Origin: Chelativorans sp. YIM 93263 | GTDB taxonomy: Bacteria; Pseudomonadota; Alphaproteobacteria; Rhizobiales; Rhizobiaceae | NCBI RefSeq assembly: GCF_028767125.1 | Contig: NZ_JAKCWP010000001.1 | Coordinates: 186,001 to 250,000, forward strand | DNA: 64,000 bases | Direction: 5' to 3' | Shown here: one piece after another, positions 18,801 to 26,864 of the stretch | Position numbering within the stretch: position 1 is the stretch's first letter | Layout: the number at the start of each line of letters is the position of its first letter | The notes under the pieces: model-generated | What the model was told of the DNA's origin: nothing | Database searches by the model: none | Seen by the model: the letters and a program-made list of their open reading frames with translations, nothing else | Position numbers and translations under genes: made by a program

Positions 18801-19526
18801 AGTCGAGAATCCGGTGCTGCCTCCGAAATCATCATCCCCGGAATACGAAGCCTGGTAGGAATGCACTCCGACGGGCACTGTGGTCGTGGTGTGTGTGGCC
18901 GTGGTCCCGACCAGCGGTGCCACGGCTGAATAAGCGGGCGCAAAAAAATCCCCGACTCTGAACGTAACGTCGCCAGTGGGTGTGCCGACGCCATTGGGGC
19001 TGATCGTTGCCGTGAACGTCACCGCCTCTCCGTATTCAACCGTGCCGGGGCTGGCCGACACTGTGGTAGTAGTCCCGCCGCCGCCATCGCGATTGACGCG
19101 GTGAACGTTCGATGAGGCGGTCCAACTGCCACCCACTCGGGTTGCTGAAATCGAGAAGCTCTCTATGACCAACCCGCTTGCCATGTCAGCTGCGGTAATC
19201 TGATAGCTCGCACTGCACTCGTACGGATCCGGCAGGGGGTTCGTGGCAGTCGGACAATTCGGAGTCAATCCCAGCCGCGTCGGCGTTTCAACTTCGAGCG
19301 ACGTAACGGTATATGATCCCGGATAGACCGTATAGCTGAAGACAATTGTCTCGCCCTCAGTGGTGAAAGTGTTCTTGTCGGATGTCACTTCGATGTGCTG
19401 CGCATATGCAGCTGTCGCCACGAAAATTGAGCAGACAAGGACAAGCAATGCGGCAGCCCGCTCGATCAGCAGACGATCAACATTTCCGTGAGAACGACTC
19501 ACGGCAGCAATAGAACCGGATTGCAT
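15894..19526 (-). CDS. Ig-repeat autotransporter adhesin-like protein
   Basis: A 1210-residue protein that is intact from signal peptide to barrel. The signal peptide ends at about residue 42 (FVATAAYA). Two bacterial Ig-like repeats follow (about 155-345; GEAVTFTATISP, GESVTFTAAVSG, each ending in a DVTF/NVTF strand), then a Big_5-like stretch with conserved SEAVTGFALADMV, and two dystroglycan-type putative Ig repeats (about 570-735; GDLPDGLVFDNGTLSG and GNLPDGLTIASDGTLSGTPT). The last 280 residues form an autotransporter beta-domain ending in VKVGGQF. GGAGGG precedes ATG 19526. This predicts a type Va surface protein, probably an adhesin, although no ligand can be inferred. It is bracketed by the two copies of the dispersed repeat, and decayed genes lie on both sides. 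Confidence 0.88.
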   Translation of the reverse strand: MQSGSIAAVSRSHGNVDRLLIERAAALLVLVCSIFVATAAYAQHIEVTSDKNTFTTEGETIVFSYTVYPGSYTVTSLEVETPTRLGLTPNCPTATNPLPDPYECSASYQITAADMASGLVIESFSISATRVGGSWTASSNVHRVNRDGGGGTTTTVSASPGTVEYGEAVTFTATISPNGVGTPTGDVTFRVGDFFAPAYSAVAPLVGTTATHTTTTVPVGVHSYQASYSGDDDFGGSTGFSTGTIQVTKAATSMSLVPGSASGAAGESVTFTAAVSGSNGTVPSGNVTFTIDGASPQDVALNSSGEAVFTHTFNDGGAYEISAEYDGDANHLASGSTIDNYNVEAIPPSVTSVSVPANGYYRTGDTLIFRVHWDENIFVNTTGGTPYIPLTIGAATRSAAYITGSGTKDPIFGYTIQPEEMDLDGIELGTAIVPNGGTIQDANGTDAVLALKNVGPTSSVLVYAVNPAVVSIEVAGNPAPDADSVIFEVTFSEAVTGFALADMVLASTGTASGTLTAIQTADDIAYTVRVDNISGSGILRLDVLANAVNNLAGNSNAAFTSATPWTVAPPITLTPTSLPDGSAGTAYDPVTFVVEDGTAPFRFALAGDLPDGLVFDNGTLSGLPTAAGSFTFTVSVTDANNVTATREYTLAIDTPELSVTMPGLPNGKVNTEFGPFSVSASGGTEPYAFALISGNLPDGLTIASDGTLSGTPTEAGDFAFTVKATDNFGFEGAANATLKIEPLNIPVARDMVLEVMAGTSGAVDLTDGATGGPFTAAVIVAHPAAEAGKASIDRKRDSYELNFQASATFSGTSILQYTLSNADGTSDPATVTVNVIARPDPSQDQEVIGILRAQAETAKRFAVTQTGNFNRRLEQLHNEGDRRSNSLNLNIGMQDDSLRTAYGQEIEADPALEAFRSMQGAPKVDAASHAADRLPSSLAFWTGGYVNFSEADSGGLDLDSTMAGVSGGIDYRFSRKFVAGLGFGYGRDKTEVGDNGTESKAYAWSVAAYGSYKPMPSIFIDGLIGYGFMDFDSRRYVTETGDIVTGSRDGTQVFGSVSAGYEYRQDHWLISPYGGLEASRSKLDGFSEIGGGIWGLTYGDQTLDTLYGTLGLRFEHAIPRAWGVLTPRGRIEYTHDFEGSSRASLSYTDVGSLPYAIEFDPLSRDRLTIGLGFDALIGESWNLSFDYRTAFGSGGRSRDHTLAVKVGGQF

Positions 19527-19749
19527 TTAGCCCTCCAACCACATCAAAGTGGAAGGTACCCCTTCGCTCGAAGAGGTATCGGATTTATAGCCGAGTATCG
19601 ATAGTCATTAAAAAGGCAAGTCCGACAGTTAACGATAGCATTTCATCTCATCGTTAGCCAATCCGTCAAATTCGATTGATACGTCGTTCGGCATTGCCCC
19701 GTCGACAAGGCATCCATCCGATGTCCCCACGTTTCGTACCGAGAACGGC

Positions 19750-19975
19750 ATGGGAGAACGGCTCCCACACTCAAGACACGCTGGCCGACGGCGACCATGG
19801 CTCCGCTCCGGTCGACCGTTTTTAGCCAAACCCAATCGGCCTCTACAGCATTGCTTGGCAATGTCTGGGAGTGGTGCGCCGAACCCTTCCGCGTGCGGTT
19901 GGGAAGCTTGACCGATGAAAAAAGCCTTGCCCGAAATCGCAAGAAAGTCCGCGCAGATGTTCAAGGGTTGAACTG
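19750..19975 (+). pseudogene. Remnant of a formylglycine-generating (sulfatase-modifying) enzyme gene
   Basis: Two frames together read like the C-terminal half of an FGE-sulfatase (SUMF1-type) protein. The first gives DTLADGDHGSAPVDRF, an in-frame stop, then PNPIGLYS; after a one-base shift the second gives LLGNVWEWCAEPFRVRLGS. In intact family members the corresponding parts are DGY-GTAPV-F-PN-GLY directly followed by GNVWEWC. The stop and frameshift show that it is dead. Only about 75 codons remain, in a 780-base stretch (19527-20309) that otherwise holds the repeat copy B and no supported gene. The family enzyme converts a sulfatase Cys or Ser to formylglycine; no sulfatase gene is in the window. 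Confidence 0.6.
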
Positions 19976-20014
19976 TCCTCGATGTAGGCTTTAGGCGAGC
20001 GAACAGAACTGTTG

Positions 20015-20110
20015 GAACGACCGACTTCGGGACGCGTTCCTGCACGGCAGTCCTGGAGCCGATTCCAGACAGACCGCTTTTCGGCACTGATGGTGGGAAA
20101 GCTGCCATTC
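20015..20110 (+). repeat. Dispersed intergenic repeat, copy B
   Basis: Second copy of the element at 15701-15794, in direct orientation about 4.3 kb away. The two 17-base exact blocks are at 20045-20061 and 20094-20110, separated by 32 bases against 31 in copy A. A GACCGA start is also shared. The pair encloses the Ig-repeat autotransporter and the decayed FGE gene. Confidence 0.65.
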
Positions 20111-20309
20111 TGTCACGCAGCGCACACTACGACCGGTTCCGATACCAAGCAAGATGTTCCGAACCGATGCCGCGAGAATCCAGAAGGTGACATTCACCCG
20201 GCTAAGGTAGAAGATTGCGGTTTTGCTCCCGAAAGGGATCGGCTGCTTCAGCGTCATCACGATGAGAACAGCCGTTCAAAACCGCTTTAGCGCCGGTAGC
20301 GAATGCGGG

Positions 20310-21026
20310 TTAGTCGCCGGCGTCGGCCACGTCGCAGCCGGATCGTCGATCCGTGATCTTCGGTTCTACGCGCGATTTTGCGGCAATCGCGAGGATGCTC
20401 TCGACAGTCTGCCTGCGAATGCACTCCTGCGCGTCGTCACCGAACAACCCTGCCCCGAAGATAGCCGAGAAAGTCGGGCGGTTCGAGACGTTGAAGAAGC
20501 TCGCAGCGCTGATTTGCCAGTGCAAAGCAACTGGGTCGAGGCCCTTCCGGAACACGCCCTCTTCCTCACCTCGGCGGCAAATCGTCGCCAGCTTCTCGAT
20601 CGCAGCCATGTTCATGTCGCGGATGACCTGTGACGCGGCGAGGTTCTCGGCATTATGGATGTTCTCGATCATCACCATCCGGATAAAATCCGGATTCTTC
20701 TTATGATGATCAAAGGTAAAGGCGACCAGGCGCGTTAAAGCCTCCTCAGGCGGCAGATGGTCCAGGTTAAGCGCCGCCTCTCCCTCACGGACCTTCAGGT
20801 AGGCCGCCTCGAGTGCCCGCGTGTAAAGCCCCAGCTTGTCGCCGAAATAATAATAGATCATTCGTTTGGACGTCCGGGTTCGGGAGGCGATCGTGTCGAC
20901 CCTGGCGCCCGAGAGGCCATTGGAGGCGAACTCGGAGATTGCGACGGACAGGATGTCCTGCTTCACCGCCTCGGGATTCTGTGTCCAGCCACGCCGCTCA
21001 ATGCCCGTTTTCATGCCGTTTTCCAT
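20310..21026 (-). CDS. TetR/AcrR-family regulator of the quinate/shikimate cluster
   Basis: About 238 residues if started at ATG 21026 (ATG 21014 is as likely). The N-terminal DNA-binding domain is typical of TetR: DILSVAISEFASNGLSGARV, then TIASRTRTSKRMIYYYFGDK. The C-terminal ligand domain resembles the TetR_C_6/PsrA-like type with HHKKNPDFIRMVMIENIHNA. It is divergent from the AroE-like dehydrogenase, with a perfect TGTAC-N6-GTACA inverted repeat at 21084-21099 between them. The usual role of such a regulator is repression lifted by a pathway ligand; that the ligand is a quinate-pathway compound is inferred from position only. Confidence 0.85.
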   Translation of the reverse strand: MENGMKTGIERRGWTQNPEAVKQDILSVAISEFASNGLSGARVDTIASRTRTSKRMIYYYFGDKLGLYTRALEAAYLKVREGEAALNLDHLPPEEALTRLVAFTFDHHKKNPDFIRMVMIENIHNAENLAASQVIRDMNMAAIEKLATICRRGEEEGVFRKGLDPVALHWQISAASFFNVSNRPTFSAIFGAGLFGDDAQECIRRQTVESILAIAAKSRVEPKITDRRSGCDVADAGD

Positions 21027-21074
21027 ACCAATATCCGTACCAGAAGCAAAATGATCGAGATAGTACATTTGGCC

Positions 21075-21103
21075 TTGACGAATTGTACTGCATGGTACAT
21101 TTT
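21075..21103 (+). promoter_or_regulatory. Candidate promoter and operator for the quinate/shikimate operon
   Basis: TTGACG at 21075-21080 resembles a -35 box. It is followed by the perfect inverted repeat TGTAC-N6-GTACA at 21084-21099, inside the spacer and touching the place of a -10 box. An additional GTACA half-site lies at 21063-21067. A repressor bound here would block the plus-strand promoter, and the divergent TetR gene is the natural candidate. Confidence 0.5.
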
Positions 21104-21132
21104 GATGGCGCGGAAAGGAAGGCCACGGAGGC

Positions 21133-22002
21133 ATGCGGTTGGACCAGGTCCAGGACAGATCGACCATCTACGCTGGCGCTTTGCGTCTGGGCTTGGTCGG
21201 CCGTGGAATCGGTCCATCCCGAACTCCCGCGATGCACGAGGCTGAAGCTGCCACCCAGGGGCTCTCCTGCAGCTACGAGCTACTGGACATGGATACTGTT
21301 ACAGGGGAGGCCTCGCTTCGCGAAACTCTCCAACGCTGCGAAGCAGAGGGCTTCGTTGGGCTCAACGTGACGTTTCCCTACAAGCGGGAAATCATCTTCC
21401 ACCTGGACCAGCTTTCACAGGCCGCGCAGCGTGTTGAGGCTGTCAACACCATCGTCTTCCGCGATGGCAGGCGCCTCGGACACAACACCGATTTCTGGGG
21501 TTTTTCCGAAAGTATGCGGCGCGGACTGACTGACGCGCCGCTAGATTCGGTGTTTCTGATCGGCGCAGGCGGCGCAGGCGGTGCCGTTGCCCACGCCTTG
21601 ATCGCGCTGGGCGTAAGGCGCCTCACGATGTTCGATAAACGTGAGGGCGCCGCTGAGGATCTAGCACGGACCATCGGGCCGCAGGCCGAAGCGGTAACCG
21701 ATATCGCCGCTGCAGTGGAGGAAGCGGACGGCATCGTCAATGCAACCCCGGTCGGCATGGCCAAGTTGCCGCACTTGCCGATCGACCCTGCCCTCATAGA
21801 GACGCGGCACTGGGTGGCGGACATCGTATATTTTCCGCTGGAAACACCGCTCCTGAAGGCCGCGCGGGCACGCGGTTGCCGGACACTTAGCGGCGAGGGC
21901 ATGGCCGTTTTCCAAGCCGTGCGAGCCTTCGAGCTCTTCACCGGGCAACCTGCTAACGCGGACCGGATGCTCAATACCTTTCGCCGTTTGGGTCGGATGT
22001 GA
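21133..22002 (+). CDS. Quinate/shikimate dehydrogenase, AroE family
   Basis: A 289-residue member of the shikimate dehydrogenase family. The substrate-binding N-terminal domain has the catalytic Lys in NVTFPYKREI and the partner Asp in HNTDFWGF; the Rossmann domain has GAGGAGGAVAHAL. After the second strand it has FDKREG where NADP-dependent AroE has NRT, and an Asp there favours NAD, as in catabolic quinate dehydrogenases. It would oxidise quinate to 3-dehydroquinate and/or shikimate to 3-dehydroshikimate. It is the first gene of the operon and lies 7 bases before the dehydroshikimate dehydratase gene, which supports a catabolic role over aromatic amino acid synthesis. AAGGAAGG lies upstream of ATG 21133. 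Confidence 0.85.
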   Translation: MRLDQVQDRSTIYAGALRLGLVGRGIGPSRTPAMHEAEAATQGLSCSYELLDMDTVTGEASLRETLQRCEAEGFVGLNVTFPYKREIIFHLDQLSQAAQRVEAVNTIVFRDGRRLGHNTDFWGFSESMRRGLTDAPLDSVFLIGAGGAGGAVAHALIALGVRRLTMFDKREGAAEDLARTIGPQAEAVTDIAAAVEEADGIVNATPVGMAKLPHLPIDPALIETRHWVADIVYFPLETPLLKAARARGCRTLSGEGMAVFQAVRAFELFTGQPANADRMLNTFRRLGRM

Positions 22003-22009
22003 GGGGCGC

Positions 22010-23881
22010 ATGAAGACAGGCATCGCAACAGTCTCTATCTCCGGCAATCTCGAGGAAAAGATCGAGACCATCGCGGCCGCCGGCTTTTCCGGCATCGAGA
22101 TCTTCGAGCAAGACTTCATCGCCGACGTCCGAAGCCCGAGAGTGATCGGCGAGCGCATCCGGGAAGCCGGGCTGGAGGTCATGCTCTTCCAGCCCTTCCG
22201 CGATTTCGAGGGCCTCCCGGGGGCGCTGCGGGCCAAGGCGTTCGACCGGGCCGAGCGCAAGTTCGACGTCATGCAGGAACTCGGCTGCGACCTGATGCTG
22301 GTCTGCTCCTCGGTCCACTCGGAGGCGCTCGGCGGAATCGACAGGGCGGCGGCGGATTTCGCCGCGCTCGGGGAGCGCGCCGCCAGCCGGGGACTGCGCG
22401 TCGGCTACGAGGCGCTGGCCTGGGGGCGGCATATCAACGACCACCGCGACGCATGGGAAATCGTGCGGAGGGCCGACCACGACGCCATCGGCCTGATTCT
22501 CGATAGTTTCCACACGCTCGGACGCGGTATCGACACCGAATCGATCCGCCGTATACCGGGCGAGCGCATCTTCTTCGTCCAACTCGCGGACGCCCCGGCG
22601 ATCGAGATGGACCTGCTTTACTGGTCCCGCCATTTCCGCAACATGCCGGGCGAGGGCGATCTTGCCGTGACGGATTTCATGCGGGCGGTAATGGCGACAG
22701 GCTACGCCGGTCCGGTCAGTCTCGAGATCTTCAACGACCAGTTCCGCGGCGGCAGTCCGGACACAATCGCGCAGGATGGCTACCGGTCCCTGATCGCGCT
22801 CATGGACGAGGTGCGCCGGGTCGAGCCCGAGGCTGCTCCCGAAATCCGACCCTTGCCCAAGCCGATCCCGGTCCGTGACACGGCCTTCGTCGAATTCGCC
22901 GCGCAGGGTGAGGAACTTGCGGCGCTCGAAAGCCTGCTGGAGAGCCTCGGCTTCCGGCAGGTGGGACGGCACGTGTCCAAGCACGTGACGCTGTGGCAGC
23001 AAGGGGCGATCCGCATCGTTCTGAATGCCGAAACCACAGGCCATGCCGGCACCGCCTGGAACGCGCGCGGTCCCACGGTCTGCGACATCGGCCTGTCTGT
23101 CGGCTCGGCAGCGGATACCGTGACGCGGGCCACCGCGCTTGGGGCGAAAACCTTCTCCCAACCTCTCGGACCGGGCGAGTTGCCCATACCCGCCATCCGG
23201 GGACTTGGCGGCAGCGTGATGCACTTCATTGACGACGGCGCGCTGTCGCAGGTCTGGGATGTCGAGTTCTTGTCCGAAGATCACGCCGGACAGGATGCCG
23301 GCTTGACCCGGATCGATCACATCGCGCAGACCATGTCCTATGACGAGATGCTGTCCTGGTCGTTGTTCTACACGACGCTCTTCGACATGGAGAGGGCGCC
23401 GATGGTGGATGTGGTCGATCCGGACGGCCTGGTGCGTAGCCGCGCCATCGCCACGCCGGCGGGCGATTTCCGGATCACCCTGAACGGGGCGGAAACCCGC
23501 CGCACACTTGCCGGATCCTTCCTGGCCGAAGGCTCCGGCGGCACGGTCCAGCATGTCGCGCTGGCTACCGACGATATCTTCTCGACGGCAAAAGTCTTGC
23601 GGGAAAAAGGTTTTCCCGTCCTGCAGCTGTCTCCCAACTATTTCGATGACCTGGCGGCACGGTTCGAGATTGACCCAAGCATGCTGGAGCGCATGCGTGA
23701 GGCCAACATCCTCTACGACGCGGACAGTAACGGAGAGTATTTCCAACTCTACTCCCAGCCCTTCGCCAGGCAGATGTTCATGGAAATCGTCGAACGCCGG
23801 GGCGGATATTCCGGCTACGGCGCCCCCAACGCGCCATTCCGCATTGCAGCGCAGAAGCGGCATCAGAAACAGAAAGGATGA
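22010..23881 (+). CDS. quiC: 3-Dehydroshikimate dehydratase, bacterial QuiC type with HPPD-like C-terminus
   Basis: This 623-residue fusion has an N-terminal AP-endonuclease-2/sugar-isomerase TIM barrel (about 1-275; MKTGIATVSISGNLEEKIET, GIEIFEQDFI, SLEIFNDQFR) and a C-terminal half with two vicinal-oxygen-chelate domains like 4-hydroxyphenylpyruvate dioxygenase (about 290-610; DHIAQTMSYDEMLSWSLFYT, VQHVALATDDIF, EYFQLYSQPF). The same fusion is known for bacterial QuiC/AsbF-like enzymes, in which the barrel dehydrates 3-dehydroshikimate to protocatechuate with a divalent metal (candidate ligands include the Glu residues of IEIFE and LEIFN). The C-terminal half is thought to be largely structural. 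It sits between quinate/shikimate dehydrogenase and a TRAP transporter, as expected for quinate catabolism. Confidence 0.88.
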   Translation: MKTGIATVSISGNLEEKIETIAAAGFSGIEIFEQDFIADVRSPRVIGERIREAGLEVMLFQPFRDFEGLPGALRAKAFDRAERKFDVMQELGCDLMLVCSSVHSEALGGIDRAAADFAALGERAASRGLRVGYEALAWGRHINDHRDAWEIVRRADHDAIGLILDSFHTLGRGIDTESIRRIPGERIFFVQLADAPAIEMDLLYWSRHFRNMPGEGDLAVTDFMRAVMATGYAGPVSLEIFNDQFRGGSPDTIAQDGYRSLIALMDEVRRVEPEAAPEIRPLPKPIPVRDTAFVEFAAQGEELAALESLLESLGFRQVGRHVSKHVTLWQQGAIRIVLNAETTGHAGTAWNARGPTVCDIGLSVGSAADTVTRATALGAKTFSQPLGPGELPIPAIRGLGGSVMHFIDDGALSQVWDVEFLSEDHAGQDAGLTRIDHIAQTMSYDEMLSWSLFYTTLFDMERAPMVDVVDPDGLVRSRAIATPAGDFRITLNGAETRRTLAGSFLAEGSGGTVQHVALATDDIFSTAKVLREKGFPVLQLSPNYFDDLAARFEIDPSMLERMREANILYDADSNGEYFQLYSQPFARQMFMEIVERRGGYSGYGAPNAPFRIAAQKRHQKQKG

Positions 23882-23974
23882 TGCCTGCATAGAAACGTAT
23901 GAGATTTCGTGTTACATCATATAAAACTTTCAACCTGCCGGGGATCCGGTGACAACGTCATAGGGAGGAAACCA

Positions 23975-24967
23975 ATGACACGCATGACCCGACGCGCGGC
24001 ACTTGCGGCCGCAATCGGCACGTCCACCGCATTGGCCGTGCCAGGTGCCGCCTTCGCACAGGACAAGCCGACCTTGCGGCTGAGTTCCGTCGTTTCGGAA
24101 AACGATATTCGTGCGGAAGCCTTCGCCGAAATTGCGGAAGCCGTTTCGGATACCTTCGACATGCAGGTGTTCAACGGCGCCACGCTCGTCTCTCAAGGTT
24201 CCGAGATGACGGCCATTCAGCGCGGCAACCTCGAAATGGGCCTGATAGCTCCGCAAACGATAGCCGAGCAGATCCCTGAATGGTCCATCGTGACCTCGGC
24301 GTATCTCTTCAGCGATGCCGATCATCTGAAGGCGACCTTCGAAAGCGAAGTCGGCGAAGAACTGAAATCGATGGCCGAGGAAGCAGGTATCCATGTGCTC
24401 GCGCCCGTCTATTTCGGGACACGGCACGTGAACCTCGCGCCCGATATCGAAGTAATGACGCCCGAGGATCTGAACGGCATCACGCTGCGCATGCCCGGTG
24501 GCGACGCATGGCAGTTCCTGGGCGAGGCTATAGGTGCGAATCCGACGCCGCTGGCCTATGCGGAAGTCTACACCGCGCTCCAGACCGGCGCGATCGACGG
24601 GCAGGACAACCCGCTGCCGAACGACTACAATATGAAGTTCTATGAGGTGACGAGCCAGATCGTCCTGACAGGGCATCTTGTCGGCTTCGATGTGCTGGCG
24701 ATCAGTTCTGAACTCTGGGAGAGCTTTACGCCCGAGCAGCAGGAAACCCTTCAGACGGCTACCGACGGAGCGATCGAGAAGTCGACGCAAAGGCATCTCG
24801 ACCGCGAGGCGGAACTGGTTCAGTTCTTCAAGGACGAAGGCCTGAGGGTCTACGAACCCGACCGGATTGCCTTCAGGGACTATGCCCAGCAGAAGTACCT
24901 TGAGTCGGAGTTCGCTGAGAGCTGGCCCGAGGGTATGGTCGAAGAGATCAACGCCTTGGCTGAATAA
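23975..24967 (+). CDS. TRAP transporter substrate-binding protein, DctP family
   Basis: A 330-residue periplasmic binding protein. ATG 23975 follows AGGGAGGAAACC. The signal peptide carries two Arg (MTRRAALAAAIGTSTALAV) and ends at AAFAQ, so Tat or Sec export is possible. DctP family features include LRMPGGDAWQFLGEAIGANP, in which the Arg usually pairs with the substrate carboxylate, AYAEVYTALQTGAIDGQDNP, and the terminal LESEFAESWPEGMVEEINAL. In the operon it should bind quinate, shikimate or a related hydroxy-acid; the ligand is inferred from neighbouring enzymes. Confidence 0.88.
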   Translation: MTRMTRRAALAAAIGTSTALAVPGAAFAQDKPTLRLSSVVSENDIRAEAFAEIAEAVSDTFDMQVFNGATLVSQGSEMTAIQRGNLEMGLIAPQTIAEQIPEWSIVTSAYLFSDADHLKATFESEVGEELKSMAEEAGIHVLAPVYFGTRHVNLAPDIEVMTPEDLNGITLRMPGGDAWQFLGEAIGANPTPLAYAEVYTALQTGAIDGQDNPLPNDYNMKFYEVTSQIVLTGHLVGFDVLAISSELWESFTPEQQETLQTATDGAIEKSTQRHLDREAELVQFFKDEGLRVYEPDRIAFRDYAQQKYLESEFAESWPEGMVEEINALAE

Positions 24968-25032
24968 GCCTTCCGCAAACAATCCTGCCGGGCCCGTGCG
25001 CTGCGCGGGCCCGCTTTCTACGGATCCTGCCC

Positions 25033-25557
25033 ATGACGTCGGCGCCCCGATTTATCAAGCTGCTGCGCTGCCTCGCCGACGCAGTGCCCGCCATTCTGCT
25101 GGTTGCGATGTTTTTGTGTTTCATCATCCAGGTGTTCATGCGCTATGTCATGGACAATCCGGTCGGCTGGACCGTGGAAGTCTGTGTGATCGCTTGGCTG
25201 TGGATCCTGCTCTGGGGCCAGTCGGTTTCGGCCGAGGAAATTGACGAGATCCGTTTCGACATCGTCTACGGCAGCGTTCCCGACGCGGTCCGCCGCTGGT
25301 TCCGCGTGATCTTCTCGATCCTCCTCGTCGGGATCTACGCCTGGTCACTGCCGGCGCTCTGGGACTTCGTAACCTTCATGAAGATCCAGGAGACCTCGTA
25401 CCTCGATATAGGGTTTAACTGGGTCTATTCGATTGCGCTGATCTTTTCCTTCGTGACGATCCTGCGATATCTCTGGATCTTCTGGACCGCCGCGCAAGGC
25501 CGGCACGTCGGGCACAGCACCGCCGACGACATCGGCCGCAAGGATTTTTCCGAATGA
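25033..25557 (+). CDS. TRAP transporter small permease subunit, DctQ family
   Basis: 174 residues with four membrane helices, typical of DctQ (FIKLLRCLADAVPAILLVAM, QVFMRYVMDNPVGWTVEV, IAWLWILLWGQSVSAEEIDE). The Arg-Tyr-x-x-x-x-P segment after the first helix is the family hallmark. It overlaps the large permease gene by four bases (ATGA), so the two subunits are translationally coupled. It forms the membrane complex with the adjacent DctM-type protein. Confidence 0.87.
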   Translation: MTSAPRFIKLLRCLADAVPAILLVAMFLCFIIQVFMRYVMDNPVGWTVEVCVIAWLWILLWGQSVSAEEIDEIRFDIVYGSVPDAVRRWFRVIFSILLVGIYAWSLPALWDFVTFMKIQETSYLDIGFNWVYSIALIFSFVTILRYLWIFWTAAQGRHVGHSTADDIGRKDFSE

Positions 25558-26849
25558 GTTGGGAGTTCGGCGTCACCGTCGCCGCCATCGTCGTGACGGC
25601 CATCATCGGTCTGCCGATCGGTCATGCCATGCTGGCGTCCTCCGTCCTCTACCTGCTGCTGCAGGGCCAGGACATGTCGATCGCCTTCGAACAGATGCTG
25701 ACGGGGCTTTACGGGTCCTACGTGCTGCTCGCAATCCCGCTCTTCATCTTCGCCGCTGACCTGATGAACGTCGGGTCGCTTTCGGATCGGCTGCTGGATT
25801 TCTGCCGCGCGCTCGTAGGCCGGTTTCGCGGCGGGCTCGGCCACGTGAACGTCGTCTCCTCGTTGATCTTTTCGGGCATGTCCGGGTCCGCTATCGCCGA
25901 CGCAGTGGGAATGGGCCGCATCATCATCAACCTGATGACCAAGGACGGGAAATATCCCGGTGCCTACGCCGGTGCGATCACGGCGGCCTCGGCAATCATC
26001 GGCCCGATCATCCCGCCGTCCATCCCGATGGTGCTCTATGCCCTCGTCTCGGACACGTCGATCGGCTTCCTGTTCCTGGGAGGCGTCGCGCCGGGCCTGA
26101 TCCTCGGCGTCCTGTTGATGGCGATGAACGCCTGGCAGGCGCGAATCCACGGCTACCCGGTCGAGGACCCGGTTCCCGTGCGCGAGTTGCCGCGGATCAC
26201 GTTGCGGGCCGTGCCCGCCCTTTTGATGCCGGTCATCCTGCTGGTGGGCATCTATGGCGGAGTCACGACACCCACCGAGGCCGCGGCTTTGGCGGCTCTT
26301 TACGCTTTTCTCGTATCGACACTTTTCTACCGCTCGGTCTCGCTGCAGACGGCATACAACACCGTTCGCCACAGCGCCAAGTCCACCGCCGCGGTGGGCT
26401 TCCTGATCGCCGGGGCACTTGCCTTCAACTATGTCGTCACTATCGAGCAGGTTCCGAACGCGATCAGCAATGCGCTGGGCGACACGCAACTGAACCGCGT
26501 GACCTTCCTGCTCATGGTCAACGCGATCCTGCTGGTCCTCGGCTGCCTCCTAGAGGCCAATGCGATCCTTCTCGTGATCGTGCCGATTTTTCTGCCCACG
26601 GCGGTCTCGCTGGGCGTCGATCCAGTGCATTTCGGCGTTATCGTTGTCGTCAACACAATGATCGGCCTCGCCACTCCACCCTATGGGCTGCTTCTCTTCG
26701 TCGTGAGCTCGATCACGCGATCACCGATACGCGATACCATCTACTTTCTGCTGCCGTTCCTCGGGATCACGATCGCGGGGCTCGTCACCATCACCTTCCT
26801 GCCCGACGTCGTTCTCTGGCTCCCGCGCCTATACGGCTACAACGGCTGA
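25554..26849 (+). CDS. TRAP transporter large permease subunit, DctM family
   Basis: 431 residues, almost entirely hydrophobic, with about 12 membrane segments. Family motifs include IPLFIFAADLMNVGSLSDRL, SSLIFSGMSGSAIADAVGMG, ITAASAIIGPIIPPSIPMV, YGGVTTPTEAAALAALYAFL and FGVIVVVNTMIGLATPPYGL. It is the sodium-coupled translocating subunit that works with DctQ and the soluble DctP protein. The cluster has all three TRAP parts in the order P-Q-M and is followed 15 bases on by type II dehydroquinase. Confidence 0.9.
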   Translation: MSWEFGVTVAAIVVTAIIGLPIGHAMLASSVLYLLLQGQDMSIAFEQMLTGLYGSYVLLAIPLFIFAADLMNVGSLSDRLLDFCRALVGRFRGGLGHVNVVSSLIFSGMSGSAIADAVGMGRIIINLMTKDGKYPGAYAGAITAASAIIGPIIPPSIPMVLYALVSDTSIGFLFLGGVAPGLILGVLLMAMNAWQARIHGYPVEDPVPVRELPRITLRAVPALLMPVILLVGIYGGVTTPTEAAALAALYAFLVSTLFYRSVSLQTAYNTVRHSAKSTAAVGFLIAGALAFNYVVTIEQVPNAISNALGDTQLNRVTFLLMVNAILLVLGCLLEANAILLVIVPIFLPTAVSLGVDPVHFGVIVVVNTMIGLATPPYGLLLFVVSSITRSPIRDTIYFLLPFLGITIAGLVTITFLPDVVLWLPRLYGYNG

Positions 26850-26864
26850 TATATGGAGAAATCG

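Noticed and set aside
21971-23890. Long minus-strand frame of 639 codons opposite quiC
   Set aside because: High-GC shadow; the plus strand encodes a complete two-domain QuiC protein.
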